In this document: positions 25,856 through 35,281 of the stretch, piece after piece
How positions within the stretch are numbered: position 1 is the stretch's first letter
Layout: every line of letters starts with the position of its first letter
Source: JACKII01 sp041687435
Lineage (GTDB): Bacteria; Pseudomonadota; Alphaproteobacteria; Bin95
DNA length: 64,000 nucleotides
Direction of reading: 5' to 3'
Assembly: GCA_041687435.1 (NCBI GenBank)
Contig: JAWLBX010000004.1
Coordinates: forward strand, 62,001-126,000
Notes under the pieces: model-generated
The model's database searches: none
Seen by the model: only the letters and a program-made list of their open reading frames with translations
What the model was told of the DNA's origin: nothing
Program-made: the position numbers and the translations under genes

Positions 25856-26974
25856 TTATATGTTCAGCAGATCCAACACACGGAAATAGACCAGATCGTT
25901 CCAGGAGGCAAAGACCATCAACGCGATGACCATGCCAAACCCGATCCGAAGGCCCGCATCCCGCACCCGTTCCGGCAATGGTTTACCGCGAAGCGCTTCA
26001 ATTGCGAAGAACAACAAATGACCGCCGTCGAGCATCGGCACCGGCAACAGATTGATCAGCGCCAAGTTCAGTGACAACAAAACCATAAAATGGAGTATGG
26101 CAATAGAGCCAATTTGTGTAACTTCGCCCGACATATGCGCAATGCGGGCAACGCCACCAATTTCATTTGCAGGTCGGGCGCCGGAAACGATTTGCCAAAC
26201 AACATCAACAATCGTTCCAGTCAACACCCAGGACTGATGGGTTGCTTCGACAATCGCTGAAAAAGGGTCGTGGCGGACACTTTCATAGCCGGTGCGGGCG
26301 ACGCCAATGCGGCCAAAGGCCTGTGGATTACCGAAGCTATCCGGCTGTTCGATTCGTTCAGGGGTCAGCGGAATTCGCACGATGCGGCCATCGCGGTCGA
26401 TTTCGGCCAGCATCTCCTCGCCCGGGCGCAGCGAGACGATGCGTTGAAGATCTTCGAACCGTTGAACGCCCTGGCCATCCAGCGAAACGAACCGGTCGCC
26501 CGGCTGTAAGCCGGCTGTGGCGGCGGGGGTGTCCGGGAGAACCTCCCCGACCACGGCAGGGGTGTAGGATTGGCCGACCGTCATGAACATGATCGCCATC
26601 ACAACGATAGCAAAGAGGATGTTTGCTGCCGGCCCGGCGGCTACGATCGCCATCCGGTTAAGCACAGGCTGGCTGGGGAATGCGGTTGCGCGCTCCGCTT
26701 CGGTCATCCGTGCCACGGCCTGATCATCCGGACTGGAGGCCTCGTCACCGTCGCCGCGCATGCGCACATAGCCGCCGAGCGGCAGGATGGCGACCCGCCA
26801 ACGGGTACCGCGCCGGTCGTGCCAGCCGAACAGCTCACGCCCGAAGCCGATGGAGAATGTTTCCACGAACACGCCGCAGCGGCGCGCCACCCAAAAGTGC
26901 CCGTATTCGTGCACGAAAACCAGCACGGATAGGATCATGATGAAGGGGATTAGGTAATCGACAAAGATCGACAA
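25856..26974 (-). CDS. rseP: Site-2 zinc metalloprotease RseP
   Basis: RseP cleaves membrane-bound anti-sigma factors and signal peptide remnants within the inner membrane. The 372-residue protein has the zinc motif HEYGH in the first helix, one PDZ domain (about residues 120-200, around GLQPGDRFVSLDG), and the second catalytic motif NLLPVPMLDGGH. The single PDZ is usual in alphaproteobacteria, against two in E. coli. The ECF anti-sigma at 10896 could be a substrate, which is only inference. Confidence 0.95.
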   Translation of the reverse strand: MSIFVDYLIPFIMILSVLVFVHEYGHFWVARRCGVFVETFSIGFGRELFGWHDRRGTRWRVAILPLGGYVRMRGDGDEASSPDDQAVARMTEAERATAFPSQPVLNRMAIVAAGPAANILFAIVVMAIMFMTVGQSYTPAVVGEVLPDTPAATAGLQPGDRFVSLDGQGVQRFEDLQRIVSLRPGEEMLAEIDRDGRIVRIPLTPERIEQPDSFGNPQAFGRIGVARTGYESVRHDPFSAIVEATHQSWVLTGTIVDVVWQIVSGARPANEIGGVARIAHMSGEVTQIGSIAILHFMVLLSLNLALINLLPVPMLDGGHLLFFAIEALRGKPLPERVRDAGLRIGFGMVIALMVFASWNDLVYFRVLDLLNI

Positions 26975-26998
26975 AATCCTGCCTCCCTGGCGCGGATG

Positions 26999-28192
26999 TT
27001 ACTGTGCGGCACGCGCAGGGAGGGTGACCTTCCGGCGCTGGTGAATGGCCTCTTGAGCGATGCCCCTGGCGGCGCGGTCCGCCTCCCAGACTGCCCCAAG
27101 GCTGTCCAGCTCCGCGGCCGGTATCCGATCTAGGCAAATGGCAACGATCGCTGCGATATCAAGGAAGCCAATCTCTCCGGCCAGGAAGGCGTGGACCGCG
27201 GCCTCGTTTGCGGCATTGAGAACAGCGGGCGCGGTGCCACCGGCCCGCATCGCCTCCCGCGCGAGACGCAGGGCGGGGAAACGTGTTTCGTCGGGCGCCT
27301 CGAAGGTCAGGTCGCCCATCCGGGTCAGGTCAAGATGCTCGACCGCGCAATCGGCCCGTTCCGGCCAGTACAGCGTGACTGCAACGGGAGTGCGCATGTC
27401 CGGCAGCCCCAATTGTGCGAGGACGGAGCCGTCGCGATAACTGACCAGGCTGTGAACGATGGACTGGGGGTGGACGACCACATCGATCCGGTCTTCAGGC
27501 ATGGCGAACAGGTGCCCGGCCTCGATCAACTCCAAGCCCTTGTTGAACATGGTGGCGGAATCGATGGTGATCTTCGCGCCCATGTCCCAGTTGGGATGAC
27601 GCAGGGCCTGAGTCGGTGTCGCTGCAGCCATATCCGCTTCGGTCCATGTGCGGAACGGGCCGCCCGAAGCGGTTAGGATGATGCGGGCAACTCCTTCCGG
27701 TCGCTGGCGGTCGAACACCTGAAAGATCGCGTTGTGCTCGCTATCGACTGGTAGCAGCCGCCCGCCCGCGGCCTTGGCAGCGGCGGTCAGCAGGTGGCCC
27801 GCGCACACCAGGCTTTCCTTGTTGGCCAACGCCACGGTTGCGCCGCGCCGGGCAGCGGCAAGAGTAGGGCGCAGGCCGGCAGCGCCGACAATGGCCGCCA
27901 TCACCCAATCGGCGGGCCGCTCTGCCGCGGTCAGTACTGCGGCATCGCCGTTAGCCACTTCCGTGCCGGAACCGGCGAGGCCCTCGCGCACCTGTTCGGC
28001 AGCGCCGGCGTCGGTCATGGCGATGAACGCAGGTTTCAGCTTGCTGGCGAGACGGATCATCTGCGCCGCGTTACGATTGCCGGTTAGCGCCTCCACCTGA
28101 AAACGCTCGGGTGCCTCCGCCAGCAACGCGCAGGTGGTTCGGCCCACCGATCCGGTGGCGCCCAGGACGGTGACAGTGCGCTTCGTACTCAT
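26999..28192 (-). CDS. dxr: 1-deoxy-D-xylulose 5-phosphate reductoisomerase
   Basis: DXR makes 2-C-methyl-D-erythritol 4-phosphate in the MEP isoprenoid pathway with NADPH. Family marks are the Rossmann LGATGSVGRTT, the TASGGPFRTW loop and the HPNWDMGAKITIDSATM metal and substrate region. ATG 28192 overlaps the cdsA stop (ATGA); in-frame ATG 28198 and GTG 28204 are alternatives. It is next to uppS and cdsA in the usual order, so isoprenoid and lipid precursor genes share one operon. Confidence 0.96.
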   Translation of the reverse strand: MSTKRTVTVLGATGSVGRTTCALLAEAPERFQVEALTGNRNAAQMIRLASKLKPAFIAMTDAGAAEQVREGLAGSGTEVANGDAAVLTAAERPADWVMAAIVGAAGLRPTLAAARRGATVALANKESLVCAGHLLTAAAKAAGGRLLPVDSEHNAIFQVFDRQRPEGVARIILTASGGPFRTWTEADMAAATPTQALRHPNWDMGAKITIDSATMFNKGLELIEAGHLFAMPEDRIDVVVHPQSIVHSLVSYRDGSVLAQLGLPDMRTPVAVTLYWPERADCAVEHLDLTRMGDLTFEAPDETRFPALRLAREAMRAGGTAPAVLNAANEAAVHAFLAGEIGFLDIAAIVAICLDRIPAAELDSLGAVWEADRAARGIAQEAIHQRRKVTLPARAAQ

Positions 28193-29010
28193 AGCCATTG
28201 CCACCCGGCCAGATAGAGAAGGGCTGTCACCGGCGCCGCAGCTAGCAGGCTATCGAGCCGGTCCATCACGCCGCCATGGCCTGGAATGAGACCGCCCGAA
28301 TCTTTCACCTTGAAGGTGCGCTTCAAATGCGATTCGAACAGATCGCCGAGGCCACTGGCAATGCCGATGATGAGCCCGGCTGCCGCTGCCGGAAAGAATG
28401 CGCTGCCGGTCAGCGTCATCGCCGCCAGTCCGCCAATCAGAAATGCTGCCGTCAACCCGCCGATCAAGCCAGCCCAGGTTTTGGAAGGACTGATGCGTGG
28501 CGCCAGCAACGGGCCGCCTATGGACCGGCCCACGGCGTAGGCGCCGGTATCTGTGACCCATACCGCCAGCATCAGCCAGAAGATCAGCGCCATGCCGCCT
28601 GGCTCCAGCGTTCGCAGCCACAACAGTCCTAGTCCGGCTGGCAGAATGGCTGCCACGCCCAACGCCAGCCATCCGGCCCGCTGCGCGCCGTGAGATTTGA
28701 CGTGCGTGATGAGCAAGGCGGCAGCGAGGCCAGCGCCGGCCATGCCTGCCGCCTGAAACCATTCGGTAGCAGCTGCCGCGAATATTAGCAGCACGAGACC
28801 TGTCGGCAATGCCCAGCCGGTTGGCCCGCCGTTCAGGACACGGCAGAGCCTAGCCCATTCCCATCCCAGCAGCCCGGCAAAGGCGGCGATCATGACGGCA
28901 AAGGGCCACCCGCCGGCCCAAGTCAGACCAAGACCCAGAGGCCCGAGGACAATCGCCGCCGCCACTCGCCGGCTCAGGCGGTCGTTTTGCGAGGGGGAGG
29001 CGAGGCTCAT
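28189..29010 (-). CDS. cdsA: Phosphatidate cytidylyltransferase
   Basis: CdsA makes CDP-diacylglycerol from phosphatidate and CTP, the branch point of phospholipid synthesis. The 273-residue protein has multiple membrane helices and the C-terminal signature SHLKRTFKVKDSGGLIPGHG followed by GVMDRLDS. The ATG at 29010 (MSLASPS) is 4 bases after the uppS stop; longer in-frame sequence lies inside uppS and was rejected. It overlaps dxr by 4 bases. Confidence 0.95.
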   Translation of the reverse strand: MSLASPSQNDRLSRRVAAAIVLGPLGLGLTWAGGWPFAVMIAAFAGLLGWEWARLCRVLNGGPTGWALPTGLVLLIFAAAATEWFQAAGMAGAGLAAALLITHVKSHGAQRAGWLALGVAAILPAGLGLLWLRTLEPGGMALIFWLMLAVWVTDTGAYAVGRSIGGPLLAPRISPSKTWAGLIGGLTAAFLIGGLAAMTLTGSAFFPAAAAGLIIGIASGLGDLFESHLKRTFKVKDSGGLIPGHGGVMDRLDSLLAAAPVTALLYLAGWQWL

Positions 29011-29014
29011 CCCG

Positions 29015-29755
29015 TCACCCAACGTGCCGCCCGCCATACCGGCGCTCCCGCGTTCCGTACTGCGCCAACGCCGCTTCGAGTGCAGCGCGGTCGAAGTCCG
29101 GCCAAAGGGTATCGGTAAAGACGAACTCCGCGTAGGCAGCCTGCCAAAGCAGGAAATTGCTGACCCTCTGCTCGCCGCTGGTGCGGATGACCAGATCCGG
29201 GTCTGGAATGTCGTGGGTGTAGAGGTAGGTGGACACGGTCTCCGGCGTGATCGCCTCCGGGACGATTTTGCCAGCCGCTGCATCCCGGGCCATCTGCTGC
29301 GCTGCGCGGGTGATTTCGTCCCGGCTGCCATAACTGAGCGCAATCACCACGGTCATTTGCCGGTTCCGCGCCGTCTTGGCCTCCATGGCTTCAACTGTTT
29401 GGCGCACATCCTCGGGCAGCCGCTCGCGGTCGCCGATCACTCGAAGGCGGATACCTCGGCTATCCATATCGCTTGCCTCGCGCTGCATCGTGTAGCGCAG
29501 CAGGCCCATCAAATCCTCGACCTCGTCCATGGGACGGTGCCAATTCTCTGACGAAAAGCTGTAAAGGGTGATGTATTCGATGCCGAGCTCCGCCGCGGCC
29601 AGCACCGTATCCTTGGCAGCCTGCGCGCCGCGGCGGTGGCCGGCGGTACGGGGCAGGTGGCGGCGGGCCGCCCACCGACCATTGCCATCCATGATGATGG
29701 CGATATGGCGGGGCAGGGCGCTGCGGGCGATAGAAACAGGTGCGGTTTGTGCCAT
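29015..29755 (-). CDS. uppS: Undecaprenyl diphosphate synthase (cis-prenyltransferase)
   Basis: UppS builds the C55 undecaprenyl diphosphate carrier used for peptidoglycan and polysaccharide. The 246-residue protein shows IIMDGNGRWA with the catalytic Asp, TLYSFSSENWHRP, and the C-terminal DLVIRTSGEQRVSNFLLWQ with WPDF following. It lies between frr and cdsA as in most alphaproteobacteria. Confidence 0.96.
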   Translation of the reverse strand: MAQTAPVSIARSALPRHIAIIMDGNGRWAARRHLPRTAGHRRGAQAAKDTVLAAAELGIEYITLYSFSSENWHRPMDEVEDLMGLLRYTMQREASDMDSRGIRLRVIGDRERLPEDVRQTVEAMEAKTARNRQMTVVIALSYGSRDEITRAAQQMARDAAAGKIVPEAITPETVSTYLYTHDIPDPDLVIRTSGEQRVSNFLLWQAAYAEFVFTDTLWPDFDRAALEAALAQYGTRERRYGGRHVG

Positions 29756-29793
29756 GATTGTTTGACAAACGGCGCCGGGGCAGCCGGCCGGCC

Positions 29794-30351
29794 CTAAACC
29801 TGCATGATTTCTTTGTCTTTGGCGGCGGCCGCCTCTTCGATCAGCTTAATGTGCTCATCGGTCAGTTTCTGGATTTGATCGGCCACTTTCTTGTGTTCGT
29901 CCTGACTGATTTCGCCATCTTTTTCCTGCCGTTTCAGCAGGTCCATGCCATCGCGACGCACGTTCCGCACCGCGACCTTGGCCTGCTCGGCATAGCGGCC
30001 GGCGACCTTGGTCAATTCCTTGCGGCGGTCTTCCGACAGTTCGGGAATCGGCACCCTTACCAATTGGCCGTCGGTCGACGGGTTCAGGCCCAGGTCGGAC
30101 TCGCGGATTGCGCGTTCCACCGCGTTCACCATGGATTTGTCCCACACCTGCACGGTGAGCAAGCGCGGCTCGGGCACGCCAACCGTGCCGACTTGGTTCA
30201 GCGGCATGGACTGGCCATACGCCTCGACCTTGATCGGGTCGAGCAGGCCGGCAGAGGCGCGGCCGGTGCGCAATCCTGCGAATTCGCGCTTCAATGCTTC
30301 AAGCGCGCCATCCATGCGGCGGGTAATATCTTCCAGATCGCTGCCCGACAT
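29794..30351 (-). CDS. frr: Ribosome recycling factor
   Basis: Frr splits post-termination ribosomes with EF-G. The 185-residue protein has the full family length and conserved blocks: LRTGRASAGLLD near residue 30, and RKELTKVAGRYAEQAKVAVRNVR in the three-helix bundle, of which the RNVRRDG core is most conserved. It follows pyrH after 54 bases. Confidence 0.97.
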   Translation of the reverse strand: MSGSDLEDITRRMDGALEALKREFAGLRTGRASAGLLDPIKVEAYGQSMPLNQVGTVGVPEPRLLTVQVWDKSMVNAVERAIRESDLGLNPSTDGQLVRVPIPELSEDRRKELTKVAGRYAEQAKVAVRNVRRDGMDLLKRQEKDGEISQDEHKKVADQIQKLTDEHIKLIEEAAAAKDKEIMQV

Positions 30352-30405
30352 CAGACTTCTCCTCGAAACAACAGGCCACAGGACCGGTCAAGCCGGCGCG
30401 GCGGT

Positions 30406-31155
30406 TCATTCCTCGACGATGGTATAGCGCCCTTCGCCACGTAATGCTTGTACAAACGCACCGGGTGTGTGGATCGAGAATACCAGAATAGGGATGCAGT
30501 TTTCGCGCGCCAACGCGATGGCTGCCGTATCCATGACACCCAGGTCGTGCGTCAGCACCTCGCGGAAGCTCAGGCGGTCGTAGCGGATTGCCGACGGGTC
30601 GATTTTCGGGTCGGCCGAATAAACGCCGTCTACCTGCGTGCCTTTCAGCAGCGCATCACAACCCATTTCCGATGCGCGAAGCGCTGCCGCGGTATCCGTC
30701 GTGAAGAATGGGTTCCCGGTGCCAGCGCCGAAGATCACAACCCGCCCGCGTTCCAGGTGCCGTTGGGCACGGCGGCGGATATAGGGTTCGCAAACGGTTG
30801 CCATGGGGATAGCAGACTGCACCCGCGTGGCCTGGCCACGGCTTTCAAGCGCCGCCTGCAAGGCCAGTGCGTTGATGACGGTGGCCAGCATGCCCATGTG
30901 GTCGCCGGTCGCGCGCTCCATCCCCCAACCTTTGGCTTTGATGCCGCGGAAGATGTTGCCACCGCCGACGACGACGCAAACCTCAATCCCAAGTTCGCAA
31001 ACGCCGATGATGTCGTCGGCAATACGGGCGACCGTATCGGGGTCGATCCCGTATTGCTGATCGCCCATCAGGGCCTCGCCAGAGACTTTGAGCAAAACGC
31101 GGTTATACCGCCTGCCGGTACAGGGTTTCGGTCCGTCGGTTTGCTCGCCGTCCAT
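30406..31155 (-). CDS. pyrH: Uridylate kinase
   Basis: PyrH phosphorylates UMP to UDP and is allosterically regulated by GTP and UTP. The 249-residue amino acid kinase fold protein has LLKVSGEALMG at the start, the VVGGGNIFRG loop and FGAGTGNPFFTTDTAA. It is in the standard rpsB-tsf-pyrH-frr order. The ORF begins MDGEQTDGPK, a short extension that is common in this group. Confidence 0.97.
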   Translation of the reverse strand: MDGEQTDGPKPCTGRRYNRVLLKVSGEALMGDQQYGIDPDTVARIADDIIGVCELGIEVCVVVGGGNIFRGIKAKGWGMERATGDHMGMLATVINALALQAALESRGQATRVQSAIPMATVCEPYIRRRAQRHLERGRVVIFGAGTGNPFFTTDTAAALRASEMGCDALLKGTQVDGVYSADPKIDPSAIRYDRLSFREVLTHDLGVMDTAAIALARENCIPILVFSIHTPGAFVQALRGEGRYTIVEE

Positions 31156-31198
31156 GGCTGGCAGGCCCTTTTTGTGCGTTCGATTGTTCGTCTGGCGG

Positions 31199-32122
31199 TC
31201 AGTCTTTTTTGAGGGTGGCGGCGACTTCCGCGGCGAAGTCGCTTTCCTCCCGCTCCACGCCTTCGCCCAGCGCCATGCGCACGAAGCTGGTGCAGGTTAC
31301 CGGCGTGCCCAGTTCCTTTGCCAGTTCTTCGACAGCCTTGCCGACGGTCTTGTCCGGATCGATGACAAAGGCTTGCTCCAGCAGGACGCTTTCCTCGTAG
31401 AATTTGCGCATCCGGCCTTCCACCATCTTTTCGATGATGTTGTCCGGACGGCCCGAAGCCTTCGCCTGCTCGATCAGCACCTGCCGCTCACGGTCCACCA
31501 CTACCGGGTCGACACTTTCGCGGTTCAGCGACAGCGGGTTGGAGGCGGCGACGTGCATGGCAATCTGCCGGCCAAGTTCGTTCAGGCGCGCGACATCGCC
31601 GGCAGATTCCATGGCGACCAGCACGCCGATCTTGCCGAGGCCGGGTGCGGCGGCATTATGCACATAGCTTGCGATGATGCCTTCGTTGACCGAAAGCTGG
31701 GCAGCGCGCCGCAGATTCATGTTCTCGCCAATGGTGGCGATGGCGTCGGTGACGTTGTCGGCGACGGACTTGCCGTTTGCCATCGTGGCGTCGGCCAGCG
31801 CTTCGACCGTTTCACCCTTGTCGATTGCCAGCGCGGCGACATCGGCAACCAGCGTCTGAAACTGATCGTTGCGCGCGACGAAGTCGGTCTCGGCATTCAG
31901 TTCGACTGCAGCGCCCTTCTTCCCATCGACAGCGATGCCGACCAGACCTTCAGCGGCGACACGGCCGGCCTTTTTGGCGGCGGCGGCAAGGCCCTTGGTG
32001 CGCAGCCAATCGACGGCCGCTTCCATATTGCCGTCGTTTTCCTGCAACGCCTTCTTGCAATCCATCATGCCAGCGCCGGTCTGTTCCCGAAGCGCTTTCA
32101 CATCCGCGGCGGTGAATGCCAT
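31199..32122 (-). CDS. tsf: Elongation factor Ts
   Basis: EF-Ts exchanges GDP for GTP on EF-Tu. The 307-residue protein starts with the N-terminal UBA-like domain (VKALREQTGAGMMDCKKAL) and has the TDFVARND core motif that inserts into EF-Tu. It lies 129 bases after rpsB and 43 before pyrH. Confidence 0.97.
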   Translation of the reverse strand: MAFTAADVKALREQTGAGMMDCKKALQENDGNMEAAVDWLRTKGLAAAAKKAGRVAAEGLVGIAVDGKKGAAVELNAETDFVARNDQFQTLVADVAALAIDKGETVEALADATMANGKSVADNVTDAIATIGENMNLRRAAQLSVNEGIIASYVHNAAAPGLGKIGVLVAMESAGDVARLNELGRQIAMHVAASNPLSLNRESVDPVVVDRERQVLIEQAKASGRPDNIIEKMVEGRMRKFYEESVLLEQAFVIDPDKTVGKAVEELAKELGTPVTCTSFVRMALGEGVEREESDFAAEVAATLKKD

Positions 32123-32251
32123 AACGTTCTCGTCCTTACGTCTAAAGAGCGCAAGCGATAGCTGCCCCGGTTTTTGCCGGGGCAGAATGCGCGTTGGTGT
32201 CGCGCCGCGACTTGCCGCGGCGCTTGTTGTCAGGTTCCGGCCGCTCCGCGG

Positions 32252-33094
32252 TCAGGAGGCGGTCTGTTCGCCCGTTTCTGCCGAGGTGGCGGCGGTGGCT
32301 GCCGCTTCATCTTCCGGTGCCAGCTCGGCTGCTGGCGCGCCAGCGTCCTCCAGATTCTCCGTCAGGCCTTCCTCGGTTTCGCCCAGGTCGATGCCGGAGG
32401 CGGCCATTTCGGCCTCAAGACCATCGAGCACGGCACCGGCGATCAGATCGCAATACAGGCTGATTGCGCGGATGGCGTCGTCATTGCCGGGGATCGGGAA
32501 GGTGATGCCTTCCGGATCGGAATTGCTGTCCAGTACGCCAACAACGGGAATGTTAAGTACCCGCGCTTCATCAACCGCGAGGTGTTCCTTGTTGGTATCC
32601 AGAATGAAAATCAGGTCGGGAAGGCCGGCCATCTCCTTGATGCCGCCCAGCGTCCGCTCCAGCTTTTCCTGCTCGCGGGTCAGAGTGAGCATTTCTTTCT
32701 TGGTCAGGCCGACATTGTCCTGCGCCAACTGCTCTTCCAGATCGCGCAGACGGCGGATCGAGTTCGATACCGTGCGCCAGTTGGTGAGCATGCCGCCGAG
32801 CCAGCGATGGTTGACATAGTACATGCCGCAACGCTTGGCCTGCTCGGCAATGATGTCCTGCGCCTGTCGTTTGGTGCCGACGAACAGCACGCGGCCGCCA
32901 CCGGCCACGACTTCGCGCACCGCCAGCAAGGCACGGTGCAGCATGGGCACGCTTTGCTGCAGGTCGAGAATGTGCACGCCATTGCGCACGCCAAAGATGT
33001 ACGGTTTCATCTTTGGGTTCCAACGGCGCGTGTGGTGGCCGAAGTGAATGCCAGCCTCAAGCAGCTGACGCATCGTAAAAGTGGGCATCGCCAT
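32252..33094 (-). CDS. rpsB: 30S ribosomal protein S2
   Basis: S2 binds the 30S body and helps S1 attach. The 280-residue protein has the family marks LLEAGIHFGHHTRRWNPKM, VLFVGTKRQAQ, WLGGMLTNW and PVVGVLDSNSDP. The C-terminus extends about 45 residues beyond the E. coli protein as an acidic Glu/Ala-rich tail, common in alphaproteobacteria. It is the first gene of the long minus-strand operon that runs to gloA; its leader is 33095-33260. Confidence 0.97.
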   Translation of the reverse strand: MAMPTFTMRQLLEAGIHFGHHTRRWNPKMKPYIFGVRNGVHILDLQQSVPMLHRALLAVREVVAGGGRVLFVGTKRQAQDIIAEQAKRCGMYYVNHRWLGGMLTNWRTVSNSIRRLRDLEEQLAQDNVGLTKKEMLTLTREQEKLERTLGGIKEMAGLPDLIFILDTNKEHLAVDEARVLNIPVVGVLDSNSDPEGITFPIPGNDDAIRAISLYCDLIAGAVLDGLEAEMAASGIDLGETEEGLTENLEDAGAPAAELAPEDEAAATAATSAETGEQTAS

Positions 33095-33231
33095 GGGCCC
33101 TGGTCTCCGTTTTCCGGTTAATCCTCCGCAAGCCGAGAGCCATCCCCCGCGGATATGCGGGTTCGAACACCGGAGCGACGGATCACGCCTTGAGGGCGCG
33201 CCGCCGCGAGGCTCGCGTGTGAAGTAGGGCG

Positions 33232-33260
33232 CTCATACGGGATCTGCCCCGGCAATGCAA
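33232..33260 (-). promoter_or_regulatory. Possible sigma-70 promoter of the rpsB operon
   Basis: On the minus strand TTGCAT (33260-33255) and TATGAG (33237-33232) are separated by 17 bases, about 138 bases before rpsB. An 8-bp inverted repeat (CCCGGCAA 33248-33255, TTGCCGGG 33274-33281) overlaps the -35 box. The rest of 33095-33385, the longest gene-free stretch, shows only short GC-rich hairpins. Confidence 0.35.
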
Positions 33261-33385
33261 GCGGCGAAGTATCTTGCCGGGAGCATCCATCGTCCGCAGC
33301 CTTGCATTTGCCGCGCACCAGCCATGCCGATGCTGCACCGCCAAATCATTAGCATGGTAACGAGTTCCGGCTATGGTGGTCGCCC

Positions 33386-34318
33386 ATGACATCAGCCCTT
33401 CTATCCACCAAACGGGAAATTCGTCCGCTCGCGGCGGCATTGTTCATGCTGGCCGCCTGTGCCTGTTTCGCGTTCAACAGCGTGTTCGTCCGTCTTGCGG
33501 CGGAACAGGGAACGCACCCGTTCGTCGTGGCGTTCTTCCGCAATCTGTTCTCGTTGATGATCCTTTTGCCGATGACCGTAGGCCGGTCCGGCTGGAGCAT
33601 TCTGATTCCGAAACGATTGGACCTGCTGACGCTGCGCGGTTCGCTCAACGGCGCCAGCATGCTGGCTTGGTTCTATGCCGTGCCGCTGCTGCCGCTGGCA
33701 GACCTGACCGCGCTCGGCTTTACCGCGCCATTGTGGGCCACAGTGCTGGCGGTGCTGCTGCTGGGCGAGAAGGTGCGTTGGCGGCGGTGGGCGGCGACGC
33801 TGATCGGCTTTGCCGGTGTTGTCGTCATCCTGCAACCGGGTTTTGCAGAGGTGCATTGGGCCAGCGGTCTGGTGCTGTTTTCATCCGCGATGTGGGCGGT
33901 GACGATCATCGTGGTCCGGCATCTGACCTTTATCGAGCGGCCGGAGACCATTCTTGTCTACCAGGCGTTGATGATGGCCGTGATTGCCGGGGTTCCCTCG
34001 GTCTTTGTCTGGACCACACCGTCCGGCGAGGTCTGGATCTGGCTGATAGCCCTGGGCGTGCTGGCCGCGACAGCGCACACGTTCCATGTCCGCGCCTACT
34101 CGCTGCAGGAGGTGGCGGCCCTGCAACCGCTCGATTTCTCGCGCCTGCCGATCATCGCGGTTGCGGCGTGGGCGATTTTTGGCGAGGTGCCGGCGCCGGC
34201 GGTCTGGATCGGGGCGCTCATCGTGTTTGGGGCGGGCAGCTACATTAGCCATCGCGAGGCACAACTGGCGCGCCGTGAACGGGTGAAAGCGGCAGCCGAC
34301 AAGGCCAGCAGTGCATGA
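33386..34318 (+). CDS. DMT superfamily (EamA) transporter, first of pair
   Basis: The 310-residue membrane protein has ten predicted helices in two EamA repeats, with FVRLAAEQGTHPFVVAFFRN in the first and QPLDFSRLPII in the second. Proteins of this superfamily export amino acids, nucleobases or metabolites. It overlaps its paralogue by 4 bases (ATGA), so both are made from one message. Substrate unknown. Confidence 0.85.
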   Translation: MTSALLSTKREIRPLAAALFMLAACACFAFNSVFVRLAAEQGTHPFVVAFFRNLFSLMILLPMTVGRSGWSILIPKRLDLLTLRGSLNGASMLAWFYAVPLLPLADLTALGFTAPLWATVLAVLLLGEKVRWRRWAATLIGFAGVVVILQPGFAEVHWASGLVLFSSAMWAVTIIVVRHLTFIERPETILVYQALMMAVIAGVPSVFVWTTPSGEVWIWLIALGVLAATAHTFHVRAYSLQEVAALQPLDFSRLPIIAVAAWAIFGEVPAPAVWIGALIVFGAGSYISHREAQLARRERVKAAADKASSA

Positions 34319-35193
34319 CCCCGCTGCTGCGCGCCGCCCTGTTTGCAACTCTGGCAACCCTGTTTTTCAGCTGCATGGCAATCCTGATCCGCCACGTTTC
34401 GGCAGAGTTGCACGCCCTGCAAATCGTTTTTTTCCGCAACCTGCTGGCGCTCGCTTGGATGACACCCTGGCTGTTGAAGGTCGGCGCGGCGGGCATGAAA
34501 ACCGATCGCATCGGCATGTTCGGCATTCGCGCCTGCATTAGCGTCGTCGGCATGACCAGCGGTTTCTGGGCGATCACGCTCATCCCCATTTCGGATGCGA
34601 CCGCGCTCAGCTTCCTCTCCCCGATTTTCGCAACCGTCGGTGCGGCGCTGTTTTTGGGGGAGGATGTGCGGATGCGGCGTTGGGCGGCGGTGTTCATCGG
34701 TTTTGCCGGGGCAATGATCGTGCTGCGGCCGGGCGAGTCGATGATCCATTTCGGTGCGATTCTGGCGCTGGTGAATGCGGTCGGGATGGCTGCCAACAAG
34801 CTCGTGCTGAAATCCCTGACGCGGACGGAGCGGCCGGAGGCGATCATCACCTACATGGTGCTGTTGCTGACACCGCTGACCTTCGTGCCGGCCTTGTTCG
34901 TCTGGCAAACCCCCAGTTGGGAAGCGCTGGGGTGGATGGCCTTGTTGGCGGCGTGCGGCACCGGCGGCCACTATTGCATGACGCGGGCGTTTGGGCTGGC
35001 TGACTTGACAGTCGTTATGCCGTTCGACTTCACCCGCCTGCCGATCTCCGCCCTGCTGGCCTACCTGATCTTTGCCGAGGTACCAACGATCTGGACGTGG
35101 ATCGGCGGCGCGGTGATCTTCGCCTCCACCTTCTACATCGCCCGGCGGGAGGCGCAAGTGGCCAGGGAAAGAGCGGCGGCCATGCTGGTCTGA
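34315..35193 (+). CDS. DMT superfamily (EamA) transporter, second of pair
   Basis: The 292-residue paralogue of the preceding gene has the same ten-helix, two-repeat layout and shared landmarks (VFFRNLLAL; MPFDFTRLPI). Translational coupling suggests equal expression and possibly a heteromer or two exporters of related substrates. leuB follows after 88 bases, but no function can be drawn from that. Confidence 0.85.
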   Translation: MTPLLRAALFATLATLFFSCMAILIRHVSAELHALQIVFFRNLLALAWMTPWLLKVGAAGMKTDRIGMFGIRACISVVGMTSGFWAITLIPISDATALSFLSPIFATVGAALFLGEDVRMRRWAAVFIGFAGAMIVLRPGESMIHFGAILALVNAVGMAANKLVLKSLTRTERPEAIITYMVLLLTPLTFVPALFVWQTPSWEALGWMALLAACGTGGHYCMTRAFGLADLTVVMPFDFTRLPISALLAYLIFAEVPTIWTWIGGAVIFASTFYIARREAQVARERAAAMLV

Positions 35194-35281
35194 TGCAGCG
35201 CCTTGCCCCTTGAGGTGCGCGCCGATTCGTGGGAAACCGCGCGTCTGTCTATTTCTATAACCAGCAATGTGAAACGAGCCC

